Assembly (NCBI GenBank): GCA_004794655.1
Contig: SMMW01000039.1
Span: forward strand, 1-64,000
Source: Marisa cornuarietis
Taxonomy: Eukaryota > Mollusca > Gastropoda > Architaenioglossa > Ampullariidae
Length of the DNA: 64,000 nucleotides
Direction: 5' to 3'
Position 1 is the stretch's first letter. Every line of letters begins with the position of its first letter. The notes under the pieces are model-generated. The model ran no database searches. It had not been told where the DNA came from and worked only from the letters and a program-made list of their open reading frames with translations. A program made the position numbers and the translations under genes. Below are positions 1-11,164 of this stretch, piece after piece.

Positions 1-1730
1 GTGTGTAGGATGTGTTTTTAGGGACTACATTGACTAGGGAGTGTATTACGACTAGTGTGATGTGTGCTGTGTGTAGGATGTGTTATTGGGAACTACATTG
101 ACTAGGGAGTGTATTACGACTAGTGTGATGTGTGCTGTGTGTAGGATGTGTTATTAGGAACTACATTGACTAGGGAGTGTATTACGACTAGTGTGATGTG
201 TGCTGTGTGTGGGATGTGTTATTAGGAATTAGGAACTACATTGACTAGGGAGTGTATTACGACTAGTGTGATGTGTGCTGTGTGTAGGATGTGTTATTAG
301 GGACTACATTGACTAGGGAGTGTATTACGACTAGTGTGATGTGTGCTGTGTGTAGGATGTGTTATTAGGGACTACATTGACTAGGGAGTGTATTACGACT
401 AGTGTGATGTGTGCTGTGTGTAGGATGTGTTATTAGGAACTACATTGACTAGGGAGTGTATTACGACTAGTGTGATGTGTGCTGTGTGTAGGATGTGTTA
501 TTAGGAACTACATTGACTAGGGAGTGTATTACGACTAGTGTGATGTGTGTTGTGTGTAGGATGTGTTATTAGGAACTACATTGACTAGGGAGTGTATTAC
601 GACTAGTGTGATGTGTGCTGTGTGTAGGATGTGTTATTAGGGATTACATTGACTAGGGAGTGTATTACGACTAGTGTGATGTGTGTTGTGTGTAGGATGT
701 GTTATTAGGGACTACATTGACTAGGGAGTGTGTTACGACTAGTGTGATGTGTGCTGTGTGTAGGATGTGTTATTAGGAACTACATTGACTAGGGAGTGTA
801 TTACGACTAGTGTGATGTGTGCTGTGTGTGTAGGATGTGTTATTAGGAACTACATTGACTAGGGAGTGTATTACGACTAGTGTGATGTGTGCTGTGTGTA
901 GGATGTGTTATTAGGAACTACATTGACTAGGGAGTGTATTAGACTAGTGTACTAGTGTGTGTGTGACTACATGTGACTAGGGAGTGTATTGACTAGGGTG
1001 ATGTGTGCTGTGTGTAGGATGTGTTACTAGGAACTACATTGACTAGGGAGTGTATTACGACTAGTGTGATGTGTGCTGTGTGTAGGATGTGTTATTAGGA
1101 ACTACATTGACTAGGGAGTGTGTTACGACTAGTGTGATGTGTGCTGTGTGTAGGATGTGTTATTAGGAACTACATTGACTAGGGAGTGTATTACGACTAG
1201 TGTGATGTGTGCTGTGTGTAGGATGTGTTATTAGGAACTACATTGACTAGGGAGTGTATTACGACTAGTGTGATGTGTGCTGTGTGTAGGATGTGTTATT
1301 AGGAACTACATTGACTAGGGAGTGTATTACGACTAGTGTGATGTGTGCTGTGTGTAGGATGTGTTATTAGGAACTACATTGACTAGGGAGTGTATTACGA
1401 CTTGTGTGATGTGTGCTGTGTGTAGGATGTGTTATTAGGAACTACATTGACTAGGGAGTGTATTACGACTAGTGTGATGTGTGCTGTGTGTGGATGTGTT
1501 ATTAGGGACTACATTGACTAGGGAGTGTGTTACGACTAGTGTGATGTGTGCTGTGTGTGGATGTGTTATTAGGAACTACATTGACTAGGGAGTGTATTAC
1601 GACTAGTGTGATGTGTGCTGTGTGTATGAATACATTGACTAGGGAGTGTGTTACGACTAGTGTGATGTGTGCTGTGTGTAGGATGTGTTATTAGGGACTA
1701 CATTGACTAGGGAGTGTATTACGACTTATG
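1..1730. repeat. 68-bp minisatellite array, about 25 copies
   Basis: Head-to-tail units of 68 bp, each running from GTGTGTAGGATGTGTTATTA through GACTAGGGAGTGTATTACGA to GTGATGTGTGCT. Copies differ mainly by single substitutions and small indels, with a disturbed unit around 940-1000 and a truncated one around 1625. The array begins at or before the left edge of the window, so its full size is unknown. No open reading frame runs through it and there are no unique spacers. Confidence 0.97.
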
Positions 1731-1935
1731 GGACCTTTGATTTTTGGCCTGCGGACTGTGTTGGTGCCGTGTGTAGATGCTGCCCTATGACCTGGAGCTC
1801 CGTCATTTTGTTCTGACGTCACATTATTTTCACGTCACACCATCTGTCATTTGTGAAGCGCCTTGAGTTCGTCCTAAATAGGGGATACATAAGGCTCTAT
1901 ACAAGTTAACATTATTATTATATTTATTATTATTA

Positions 1936-1989
<54 letters not shown>

Positions 1990-1992
1990 GGA
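1731..1992 (+). repeat. SINE/LINE-like 3' tail ending in (ATT)n
   Basis: Unique-looking sequence followed by a tail reading GTGAAGCGCCTTGAG, then an ATACAAGTTAAC-like stretch and about 70 bp of ATT repeats. This resembles the 3' ends of dispersed mollusc retroelements, which finish with a short conserved box and (ATT)n. The 5' boundary is unclear because it abuts the minisatellite. Family assignment is by memory only. Confidence 0.55.
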
Positions 1993-2059
1993 GAAGAATG
2001 CATCTCTCTAGAACTTTAAGTAACATGAAAGTTTGGCGTTCTTCATTCACCTTGTGTAG

Positions 2060-2242
2060 GCGGGTGTGGCCGGCCCCTGGGGTACTGGGGGCTGGAGGCT
2101 GTCAACAGGACGGACGACTCCATGCTGTACACGGAAGTGACGTATCGGTGTCGCGCCGACTGGCATCACCTGGGAGGACCGTTAGTCGCCTCGTGCCGGG
2201 AACATCGCCAGTGGAGCGAGCCTGACCTCTCGCAGTGCACAG
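2060..2242 (+). other. Exon: sushi (CCP) domain
   Basis: The acceptor is the AG at 2058-2059 and the donor is CAG|GTAGGG at 2243. The frame starting with GGG at 2062 gives the CCP cysteine and tryptophan pattern: first Cys in GCGRP, then TEVTYRC, VASC, and a closing [10 protein letters not shown]. The exon is 183 nt, phase 1 on both sides, so it is a self-contained module. A longer reading frame from 1998 runs through it in a different frame and is a shadow. Confidence 0.85.
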
Positions 2243-5120
2243 GTAGGGCGATACAAGGATTCTGTGTTCTCGTTCTAGAAAGCTCTGAAGGATGAAGAAA
2301 AAGGAGTTAGGACAGACAGACTATAGCAGTCGGATAAAGTGAAGGAACGAGAAAACGAATAATTTTAAGTATAAACTTAGAAAAAAATGAAGGACCAAGC
2401 ACGACAAAGAAGGTATAAATCGGAAATTAACACAGGAACGAAGCCTGTTATGTCTCTACTCTAGTTCTTCTCTTTCTCACTTTCCCCAGACCTGCCTAAC
2501 CTGGCAGAGGATGCCAAGCTAAGTGACACTGGGAATGGAGGAGTTGATAGCGCAGGCGGTGGGTGCTATACGCTGAGGTCAATGAACTCCACTCTGATCC
2601 TGCTTCTAAACCGGTCTGTGGAGATCGCTTCCGTTGTGTTCACCGTGAAAGAGTGTGAGTCGATCTGTCTGGCACTCAGTAATCTGTGTACACATCGCAG
2701 AACTGTGTACCACCTTTAGTAGCACAGTATCTGCATCACAATGTCGCTCAAAATTAAATTTCAATATTTTTCTAAAAAAAAAAATTCAGGGTTTGAAATA
2801 CTGACTCAAAGAAAAAGATCATTCATCACTTAGACTGATACTTGTAATCATGATTCCCGTTAAGATCACACATGTACACTCGTTAAGGCTTTAAGATTAA
2901 TAGATAAAGTAGGTTAGGTATTATTGGGGTTCACTTGCTTCACCTGGAACTTTGCAGCGGCAAACATTAACGTAGCCACAAATGTGGGCATCCTGGGTAT
3001 CTCCGGAGAGTGGGTCTGCGAAAAGGTACGGGACCCCCTCCCGACTGCCCACTTCTCTTGCCTACAGAGGCCATTCGGCGACAGAATCCGAATTCGTTTT
3101 TCCATAACGGGACCCGAGGATAGTACCAGTATCACAGTCTGCAGCATCAAGGTCTTCGGTCGTGACAATCTTTCCGGTAAAAATCCCGTTTTTTTCCCTT
3201 GTCTTCCTATCTGTCACTCACTACAGGCTACTTCTGTGTCGTGTATGAAATAAAGCATTACAAATGTGTTTGTTCAGCTGTCTTTCCTCCATTAGCGCGA
3301 TTTTATTAAAGCCACTACATAGCCGAACTGACGGATCATATAATAGACTTGTTTAAGGTCTCTGTGCAATGCTGTGATTGTCAGTAATTTTTACATTACA
3401 TTAAAATTTTGTTATAATTTTTTTCTATTCTGTCATGGCTCCAGTTACGCAAGCTGATATCAAACTGTTAAATCAGACAATAAACATGTTTTAAGCCTGT
3501 CTCTCTAAGTCGCTCCGACCTTCAATAATTTAGGATCATTTCTCACAGCCTTGTGCACCCATAAACCATCTGAGACAAAAGGACAACACACGAGGTAAAT
3601 TTTGACCACCACTGAACTTCATGCATTGACATCGATTTGGGGTTTGTTGCCAGTTGAATGTTTACAGACAGACAGAGGTTACGAGTACAAAGGGCACATG
3701 AACATCACTGTTTCTGGTCGAACCTGCCATGCATGGAAGGAGTTGTCACCCCAGAAGCATAACTACACTAGCCCCAGTGATTTCCCAGACGTCTCCTTGG
3801 ACAGCGTGGGCAACCACTGTCGAAACCCCAACAATTCCAGAAGGAAGCCATGGTGTTTCACAACGGATCCGCATGTTGAATGGGAATACTGTCCCCTGTT
3901 ACCTTGCGGTAAGTGCGCCGTGGTAATGAGCCCAGTGATAGGGGTCAGTGGTCAGTGGCGTAAAAACCAGTGGGGTAAGTGGGGTGAGGCAGCCGCCCTC
4001 TCAAAAAAAGGGACTGAGGTGGCAAAAATGTGAACGTCGTTCACTGTCAGCATGGACTTTGCCTCCTCAAAGCCAAGCATCTTCCTACACCACTGGTGGT
4101 TGCTCCGGGGACAAAGTGTGGACGTCATGAACAACCGTATTTGTGTCCGTAGTTATAGAGCGGCGGTCAGACCCTGCCGACATTACTTAGAACATCTTCG
4201 CAACCACTTCATAACACTTCAAAACAACATCCACGAGGCCTGAACACCACCCAACATTGTATCACAACATCCGCGATGTCTGAACACCACCCAACATTGT
4301 ATCACAACATCCACGATGTCTGAACACCACCCAACATTGTATCACAACATCCGCGATGTCTGAACACCACCCAACATTGTATCACAACATCCGCGATGTC
4401 TGAACACCACCCAACATTGTATCACAACATCCGTGAGGTCTGAACACCACCCAACATTATCTCACAGCACGCACTATCATGTTGCAGTTAATCTTAGGTT
4501 GCACGTGGGTACGAATAAAGGGAGAGGGAGTCGATTTTTTTTTATAAAGTAAAGTAGTTTCTATTAGTTTATATTGATTACGGATGTCGGGATTGTAATT
4601 TTCTGTACGTATTTTGTTTGCTAGAAGCATGTGCGTTTTTATATTATAAATGGACATTGTAGATGTATTTTGTTATATTGATGATGATTGTGATTATTCT
4701 TATGTGTCGCGCTGACGAAGTGACGACAACGACGACCAAACCTCCGTGGAGATGGCACAGCACGTGACTCAAAGTTAACGTCTTCATTCCCCCCCCCACC
4801 CCACACACCCCCGTTTTCTATTTTACGCAGACGACATTTGCAGGCTCCGTGAGAATGGTGCCACCTACACTGGTGACATCGCCTTTACCGAGAGCGGGAA
4901 AACTTGCTTGAATCAGCTGCGGATGACAGACCAGAGCTCAAAGCAGAAGTTCATGAGGCACCACTACTACAGGAAGCCTGGCTACGCAAAATGCCGCAAC
5001 CCCATCGCCTCACAGGATGCTCCCTGGTGCTACACCAGCCACAGTCCACCCGAACCCGAACTTTGCAACATCCCCACTTGCCGTAAGCTGATTTATTGAT
5101 GAAAAAGCTGTAGGGCGGGA

Positions 5121-5181
<61 letters not shown>

Positions 5182-8100
5182 CGTGGCTGCGTGTGTGGGT
5201 GGGTGGGAATGTAACTGGGTGGATGAGTGACTGTCTGTGAATGTGACCGGGTGTGTGGGTTAGAGTGTGACACGGTGAATGGCAATGTGGATGAACAGCT
5301 GGTAGCATGGAAAGTGGTTGTGTGTGTGCGTGTGTGTGGGTAGAGATTGTGTGTGTCCCTTCCTCCCACTAACCCCTACGGGTAATGAATAAGAGAAAAA
5401 TGAGAAGACTATTTCTCCCTCTCTCTTTGGCATAAATCTTTTTGATAAGTACTTCGTGACTCCAGAGTCCTGTTGTAAATATGAGTATATAAATATAACT
5501 ACTGCATTTGCGCACATTTAATCATCTAGTTCTATGGATAGACTGTTGCTCTGAATTGCAGTTCTAACATATTTCTCCCCCCACCCCACTCCACCTGTCG
5601 TTGCAGCCTTGGCCGGTGACCTAGAGATGGTGTTTCTAGGTCCCATCGTGGAGAAGACCAGCCTGCCAGAGTACTTCTCTGACATGGTTTCGTGGCAACA
5701 GACGGTCAGAGAGTGCTTTCAGTGGCCACAGAATTCCTTTCTGAATCAGCCCGACCGCTTCGACAATTTGACTGGACCGTTTCAGAAGCCATGCTCAGGT
5801 TACCATTCACCCGTGGGAGTCTTGTGTGACCTCGTGGAGGGCAACCGGACAAGATGGATCTACTTTTGGTTCAACTGCTGTGAGTGCAGAACACACATCA
5901 AATGATACATAAATATATAAAAGAAGAAACAAAGATGTTCAGCTCTCTTGCTTCTTTCTTCCAGCCCACAAAATAATTATTTTCTTTTAATGCTGAATCA
6001 GGCAGTTGTGGCACTAGGCCAACATCAGCACATGGGCACGTAAGCATAAGCTTAATGATAAATATAACATTGGACACCTCATAATAAGACTCCTCATGCG
6101 ACTGGACACATGTATGTGGAGTGACAATATTTGCATTATCATTGAAACATGTTCCCCGTCTTTAATTCGACATATAAAGAGGCTTTTATGTCTTGAAATG
6201 GTGGACGAGCTTTTCTGATAGGCAAAATGTCAGAAGCTTGAATGATTCTTGTCATGCCTAGCTGCACCTGAAGCACATCCAAAGTGCGTATGTACCTGTG
6301 CCAACACCAGCACACCTGCTGCAAACACCTTGAATTTCAAGGACGACCTGCTGGTGGACACAAGCACCTTGTCGGCAACCGTCAGGAAGAAGGTATCTGT
6401 TACGAATGAAATGTTTGTAGTGGGTCTAGGTCAATCCTAGCGAGCGCGTGAGCAAGTGTGAATGACGTGAGCCTCGGTTAATGACGCAAGTCTGGATGAA
6501 TGACGCAAGCTGTGATGTCAAAATGTTCGAGCAAGAGAGCGCATGCGTAACGTTTAGAGTGATCGTTGAGAAAGAAAAAGTGAGTAGTTTAGAGTATTGT
6601 AGGCGTGTGTCGTCACTATAGTAGTTTAGAGTATTGTAGGCGTGTGTCGCCATTATAGTAGTTTAGAGTATTGTAGGCGTGTGTGTCGCCACTATAGTAG
6701 TTTATAGTATTGTAGGCGTGTGTCGCCACTATAGTAGTTTAGAGTATTGTGGGCGTGTGTCGTCACTATAGTAGTTTAGAGTATTGTAGGCGTGTGTCGT
6801 CACTATAGTAGTTTAGAGTATTCTAGGCGTGTGTCGTCACTACAGTAGTTTAGAGTATTGTAGGCGTGTGTCGCCACTATAGTAGTTTAGAGTATTGTAG
6901 GCGTGTGTCGTCACTATAGTAGTTTAGAGTATTGTAGGCGTGTGTCGTCACTATAGTAGTTTAGAGTATTGTAGGTGTGTGTCGCCACTATAGTAGTTTA
7001 AAGTATTGTAGGCGTGTGTCGTCACTATAGTAGTTTAGAGTATTGTAGGCGTGTGTCGTCACTATAGTAGTTTAGAGTATTGTAGGTGTGTATCGCCACT
7101 ATAGTAGTTTAGGGTATTGTAGGTGTGTGTCGTCATTATAGTAGTTTATAGTATTGTAGGCGTGTGTCGCCACTATAGTAGTTTATAGTATTGTAGGCGT
7201 GTGTCGCCACTATAGTAGTTTAGAGTATTGTAGGCGTGTGTCACCACTATAGTAGTTTAGAGTACTGTAGGAGTGTGTCGCCACTATAGTACTTTATAGT
7301 ACTGTAGGCGTGTGTCACCACTATAGTAGTTTATAGTATTGTAGGCGTGTGTCGCCACTATAGTAGTTTATAGTATTGTAGGCGTGTGTCGCCACTATAG
7401 TAGTTTAGAGTATTGTGGGCGTGTGTCGTCACTATAGTAGTTTAGAGTATTGTAGGCGTGTGTCGTCACTATAGTAGTTTAGAGTATTGTAGGCGTGTGT
7501 CGTCACTACAGTAGTTTAGAGTATTGTAGGCGTGTGTCGCCACTATAGTAGTTTAAAGTATTGTAGGCGTGTGTCGTCACTAAAGTAGTTTAGAGTATTG
7601 TAGGCGTGTGTCGTCACTATAGTAGTTTAGAGTATTGTAGGTGTGTGTCGCCACTATAGTAGTTTAGGGTATTGTAGGTGTGTGTCGTCATTATAGTAGT
7701 TTATAGTATTGTAGGCGTGTGTCGCCACTATAGTAGTTTATAGTATTGTAGGCGTGTGTCGCCACTATAGTAGTTTAGAGTATTGTAGGCGTGTGTCACC
7801 ACTATAGTAGTTTAGAGTACTGTAGGCGTGTGTCGCCACTATAGTACTTTATAGTACTGTAGGCGTGTGTCACCACTATAGTAGTTTATAGTATTGTAGG
7901 CGTGTCGCCACTATAGTAGTTTATAGTATTGTAGGCGTGTCGCCACTATAGTAGTTTATAGTATTGTAGGCGTGTGTCGCCACTATAGTAGTTTAGAGTA
8001 TTGTAGGCGTGTGTCGCCATTATAGTAGTTTAGAGTATTGTAGGCGTGTGTCGCCATTATAGTAGTTTAGAGTATTGTAGGCGTGTGTCGCCATTATAGT

Positions 8101-10074
8101 AGTTTAGAGTATTGTAGGAGTGTGTCGCCATAGTAGTTTAGTTTGTAGGCGTATTCACGTAGGTGTTTATAGTAGTTTAGAGTATTATAGGCGTGTGTCG
8201 CCATTATAGTAGTTTAGAGTATTGTAGGCGTGCGTCGTCATTATAGTAGTTTAGAGTATTGTAGGCGTGTCACCACTATAGTAGTTTAGAGTATTGTAGG
8301 CGTGTGTCGCCACTATAGTAGTTTAGAGTATTGTAGGTGTGTGTCGCCACTACAGTAGTTTAGAGTATTGTAGGTGTGTGTCGCCACTACAGTAGTTTAG
8401 AGTATTGTAGATGTGTGTCGCCACTACAGTAGTTTAGAGTATTTGTAGGTGTGTGTCGCCACTACAGTAGTTTAGAGTATTTGTAGGTGTGTGTCGCCAC
8501 TATAGTAGTTTAGAGTATTGTAGGCGTGTGTCGCCACTACAGTAGTTTAGAGTATTGTAGGTGTGTGTCGCCACTACAGTAGTTTAGAGTACTGTAGGTG
8601 TGTGTCGCCACTATAGTAGTTTAGAGTATTGTAGGCGTGTGTCGCCACTACAGTAGTTTAGAGTATTGTAGGTGTGTGTCGCCACTACAGTAGTTTAGAG
8701 TATTGTAGGGGTGTGGCCATTAAGTTTTAAAAGTTAAAGCGGACGTGTGTCTGCTAGTGGTTAGGTTTTTAGGATATTGTAGGCGTGTGTCGCCGTAAAG
8801 TTTTAAAGTTAGAAATTTATGCAGGAGTGTGTGTGTGATTTGATTTGCATCTACCTGAAGTAAGTTCTAACATAGTCCACAATGCTAGTCCTTCTTACCC
8901 CCCCCCTCTTCCCTCTTGCTACTTTACCCATCTATCTCGGCAGAATCACTATATTTCTCTGTTCCTGTTACTTGATGCCTTTTGTTTTCTGTTTCGTCGT
9001 CAGTACTGTCGTTTTCTTTCGTACCCTTTGAGTGTGAATATGCGCTATACAAATCTTCATTATTATTATTAAGTTGTTTATCGTTTTGGACTGCCGCTGT
9101 CCCGTGTTTCTTGAGAAGTTGACACCGCCAGATTATCTGGACCCGAACGAGCTAGTAACGGTCAATCAATTAGCACCAGTTAGTTAACAGTATTGGCATA
9201 CCGCCCTCTATAGTTCACCAGTCGCTCATCTGGCTGTACAGTGTTTACAATTTATCAGTGTAATTAATCACCTCATATGGCTGGCGCTAAAACGCATGTT
9301 AAGAAAGTGACTACAAGCATAAAAAGTTATGATGGATGGATGGATGGATGGATGGATGGATGGATGGATGGCAGGAAGGGATACTTTTCTCGGGAAGGGC
9401 TAGTGCTGCCCACACGCACATGCACATGATTATTTTTTCCATAAAATTCTATCAGGCATGCGCAGACTTTGTCATTCTATGATAAGCAATTATGAAATGG
9501 AGTACTTTTTTCTTCTTTCTCTCTGTTATCTGTCCCACTTTTCCTTTTTTTATTCCTTCTTCTTTTCGCTGTTTCTGACTTGATTTTTTGTTTTCCTTCG
9601 CTTGTTTCCTTTCTTAATTTTTTGCTTTTTATTTTTTATATATTTTTTTCTTTCTTTTTATTCTTGTTTTCTTTTGTTTTTTTCTTGTTTTCATCCTTCG
9701 TTTTCTTAGTTCTTTCTTTTCTTCTTTCTTTCGTTCATGTTCATGCTCACATAGGTACTTACATTTTAGTTCCGCTACAACAAAGAAACGCATTTTCCAA
9801 TAACAGAAGACTATCTCGGGAGGTATCAAACATACAATATTGTCTACACTTTACCTCAAGCAGTCCTCAGTAGTCTGTGTGTTCCTCCATGTTTCAGACG
9901 TGTGCCCGCGATGACAGACCATCCGCCATAACTGCAGGCACCTTTGGCATCTTGTTTCTCGTCAGCACCATCGTCGTCCTGGCGGCGGGCGACATCATCA
10001 CCATTGTCCGCTGCCTTTCCCGATACCTAAGGCGTGTTGCCAAGAAATCCAGAAAACCGTCTGCACACCGATGA
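2060..10074 (+). CDS. Sushi / galactose-binding-like / double-kringle transmembrane protein (5' end outside window)
   Basis: I do not recognise a named orthologue. Coding exons: 2060-2242, 2490-2654, 2958-3176, 3654-3908, 4831-5082, 5607-5879, 6262-6392, 9898-10074 (TGA). Domains in order: a sushi/CCP domain; a galactose-binding-like domain (F5/8C or fucolectin type) over exons 2 and 3; kringle 1 (exon 4); kringle 2 (exon 5); an unassigned 91-residue cysteine-containing segment (exon 6); a Cys-rich linker; then a transmembrane helix ([16 protein letters not shown]) and a basic cytoplasmic tail ending RKPSAHR. All introns before the last are phase 1, the last is phase 0, and every exon joins in frame. 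No signal peptide or start codon is visible, so the first exon(s) should lie left of the window. The product is probably a cell-surface adhesion or recognition receptor, which is inference. I see no canonical AATAAA in the 700 bp after the stop. Confidence 0.85.
2490..3176 (+). other. Two exons: galactose-binding-like (F5/8C or fucolectin type) domain
   Basis: Exons 2490-2654 (donor AGT|GTGAGT) and 2958-3176 (acceptor TTTGCAG, donor CCG|GTAAAA), both phase 1-1 and 55 plus 73 residues. Together they show an NLAEDAKLS start, a GCYTL segment and a second half with GEWVC, a middle Cys, an IRIRFSI strand and a closing [10 protein letters not shown]. This fits the beta-sandwich of fucolectin/discoidin-like lectins. 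The first half is divergent, so ligand binding cannot be predicted. Confidence 0.62.
3654..3908 (+). other. Exon: kringle domain 1
   Basis: The acceptor is TTGCCAG before 3654 and the donor is G|GTAAGT at 3909; 255 nt, phase 1-1. Kringle hallmarks are all present: an opening [16 protein letters not shown], then [16 protein letters not shown] and EYCPLLPC, giving the six cysteines of a complete kringle. The lysine-binding site cannot be confirmed by eye; a DPHVEW stretch sits where kringles carry the acidic/aromatic site. Confidence 0.93.
4218..4460. repeat. 40-bp minisatellite, about 6 copies
   Basis: Unit ATCACAACATCCGCGATGTC followed by TGAACACCACCCAACATTGT, repeated with single-base changes, inside the intron between the two kringle exons. 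The rest of that intron (3909-4217 and 4461-4830) shows no other structure I can name. Confidence 0.95.
4831..5082 (+). other. Exon: kringle domain 2 (divergent)
   Basis: The acceptor is TTTTACGCAG before 4831 and the donor is C|GTAAGC; 252 nt, phase 1-1. Kringle pattern: [31 protein letters not shown] and LCNIPTC. The canonical Trp after the second Cys is replaced (CLNQL). It is followed directly by a long GT microsatellite in the intron. Confidence 0.88.
5123..5179. repeat. (GT)n microsatellite
   Basis: About 28 GT dinucleotides without interruption, followed to about 5350 by looser GTGTG-rich sequence. It lies in the intron after kringle 2. The reverse-strand Thr/His-rich reading frames over it are artefacts of the repeat. 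Confidence 0.97.
5607..5879 (+). other. Exon: unassigned 91-residue extracellular segment
   Basis: The acceptor is TCGTTGCAG before 5607 and the donor is GCT|GTGAGT; 273 nt, phase 1-1. It reads through without stops and shows [27 protein letters not shown] and WIYFWFNCC. Four spaced cysteines suggest a small disulphide-bonded fold, but I recognise no family. Its symmetrical phase and position between kringle 2 and the membrane anchor support a real coding exon. Confidence 0.75.
6565..8710. repeat. 37-bp minisatellite array, about 58 copies, with higher-order structure
   Basis: Unit GTTTAGAGTATTGTAGGCGT followed by GTGTCGCCACTATAGTA. Variants (CGCC/CGTC, TATAG/TACAG, GAG/TAG/GGG) recur in the same order some 15 to 18 units apart. 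For example, the rare GTGGGCG variant at 6749 reappears at 7415, exactly 18 units later. The array fills most of the last intron (6393-9897) of the kringle gene and decays into diverged units to about 8815. Confidence 0.97.
8845..9075 (+). repeat. 3' tail of an L2-like LINE (copy 1 of 4)
   Basis: Begins near CTACCTGAAGTAAGTTC, runs through CATAGTCCACAATGCTAGTC and the CAGAATCACTATATTTCT box, and ends with GTGTGAATATGCGCTATAC plus ATT repeats. The same tail closes the longer LINE at 41620-42840 and recurs inverted at 50375-50770 and 57842-58003. It is 5'-truncated and has no coding capacity. Confidence 0.85.
9331..9372. repeat. (GATG)n microsatellite
   Basis: Perfect GATG tetranucleotide run of about 10 copies in the last intron of the kringle gene. 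The following 9373-9860 is T-rich, low-complexity sequence with no supported feature. Confidence 0.95.
9898..10074 (+). other. Last coding exon: membrane anchor and cytoplasmic tail
   Basis: The acceptor is CATGTTTCAG before 9898, joining exon 6262-6392 in phase 0. The junction gives [14 protein letters not shown]. Next come a Gly/Ile/Val/Leu-rich transmembrane segment and a short Arg/Lys-rich tail ending at TGA 10072-10074. A DDRPSA box just before a C-terminal transmembrane helix is a pattern I recall from molluscan and cnidarian predicted membrane proteins, which supports this join across a 3.5-kb intron. Confidence 0.85.
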
Positions 10075-10415
10075 CCATACATGGGAGACTGTGCAGTGAC
10101 CTTATCCTACCGATGATGGAGGCATCTTTCAGTTGTATACCTTGATCAACATGAAGCTTTCTTTCGACAGATTTTAAATCTCTTTGGAGGGGGGGGGTTT
10201 CTATCATTCTCGTGGAAGCGGCATTTTACTGGTGTGTTACTTTTTGTTACATGAACTAAAAACTGGCTTTTATACACCTGACCACATAAACATGTGTTAT
10301 GATGAGGTCTGAGGTAACAGCATTGTTAACAAGTTCTTTTCGCCGGTTACAAATGTTTATAAAAGTTTGAGCAAGCCATGCTGAAGTGCCTGTATAAGTG
10401 TTTGTACGTGCCTCT

Positions 10416-10419
<4 letters not shown>

Positions 10420-10488
<69 letters not shown>
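10420..10488. repeat. (GT)n microsatellite downstream of the kringle gene
   Basis: About 34 uninterrupted GT units, some 350 bp after the stop codon. The surrounding 10075-11160 is AT-rich and otherwise featureless to my eye; part of it is presumably 3' UTR. Confidence 0.97.
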
Positions 10489-11164
10489 TACATGTTTGTG
10501 GACCTGTGCTGTTCGGGATATAAGTGACTTGCAATGGTTTCACTGCAACGTAAATTATTACTTACAATTTAAAATGTAGTTTATGGGAAAGTTGTACATG
10601 AAAACTTTGCTGATAATAATTTTACTCGAACATGTCGAGAAGAAATTACAGTCTCAGCTGATGGATCTCCTCGATCTGTCCTTGTTTTAAAATTAACCTT
10701 ACGATGTTGTTCTTTATGTCACAGATTTTATTACATTATATAATTCAATCACAATATTGTAAACACGTGATTTTTATCATATGTCTATACTTCCAAACAC
10801 GCACATGGGATTCTACGTATTTCCTCATGTTGTTGATGTATGTATGCCGACATAAAGAGCAGACATGTATTTAAAATTGTTTTAAAATTGTTTTCGTAAT
10901 TGTGCAGTTTTGTCACTGTGAAATATCCGCCCAAATATATCAAAGTCCTCTGTTCTCTTCTCGTCGTAATCTGGTGCAGTTTTTGGTGAGACAAAATTAC
11001 ATGTGTTACCTCTTTTTTATCGTTCACTGGTACCCCTGGGTGTCGTGCTCTGACGTAGACGGCGGGTGAGGGCTCGGTTACAGTAATGCCATGCTACGAG
11101 AGGAGCTGCCACATCCTCGATTCTGTGTGTGCGAGTCATACTCTTGCTCGGTCTCCAGAGCAGC

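Noticed and set aside
1998..2225. 75-codon frame starting just before the sushi exon as a first exon
   Set aside because: It is in a different frame from the sushi domain, begins inside the (ATT)n tail region and shows no signal peptide.
1..8710. Regular repeats that might be read as CRISPR arrays
   Set aside because: Units are contiguous 68-, 40- and 37-bp tandem repeats without unique spacers, in an intron-bearing eukaryotic gene; no cas-like genes.
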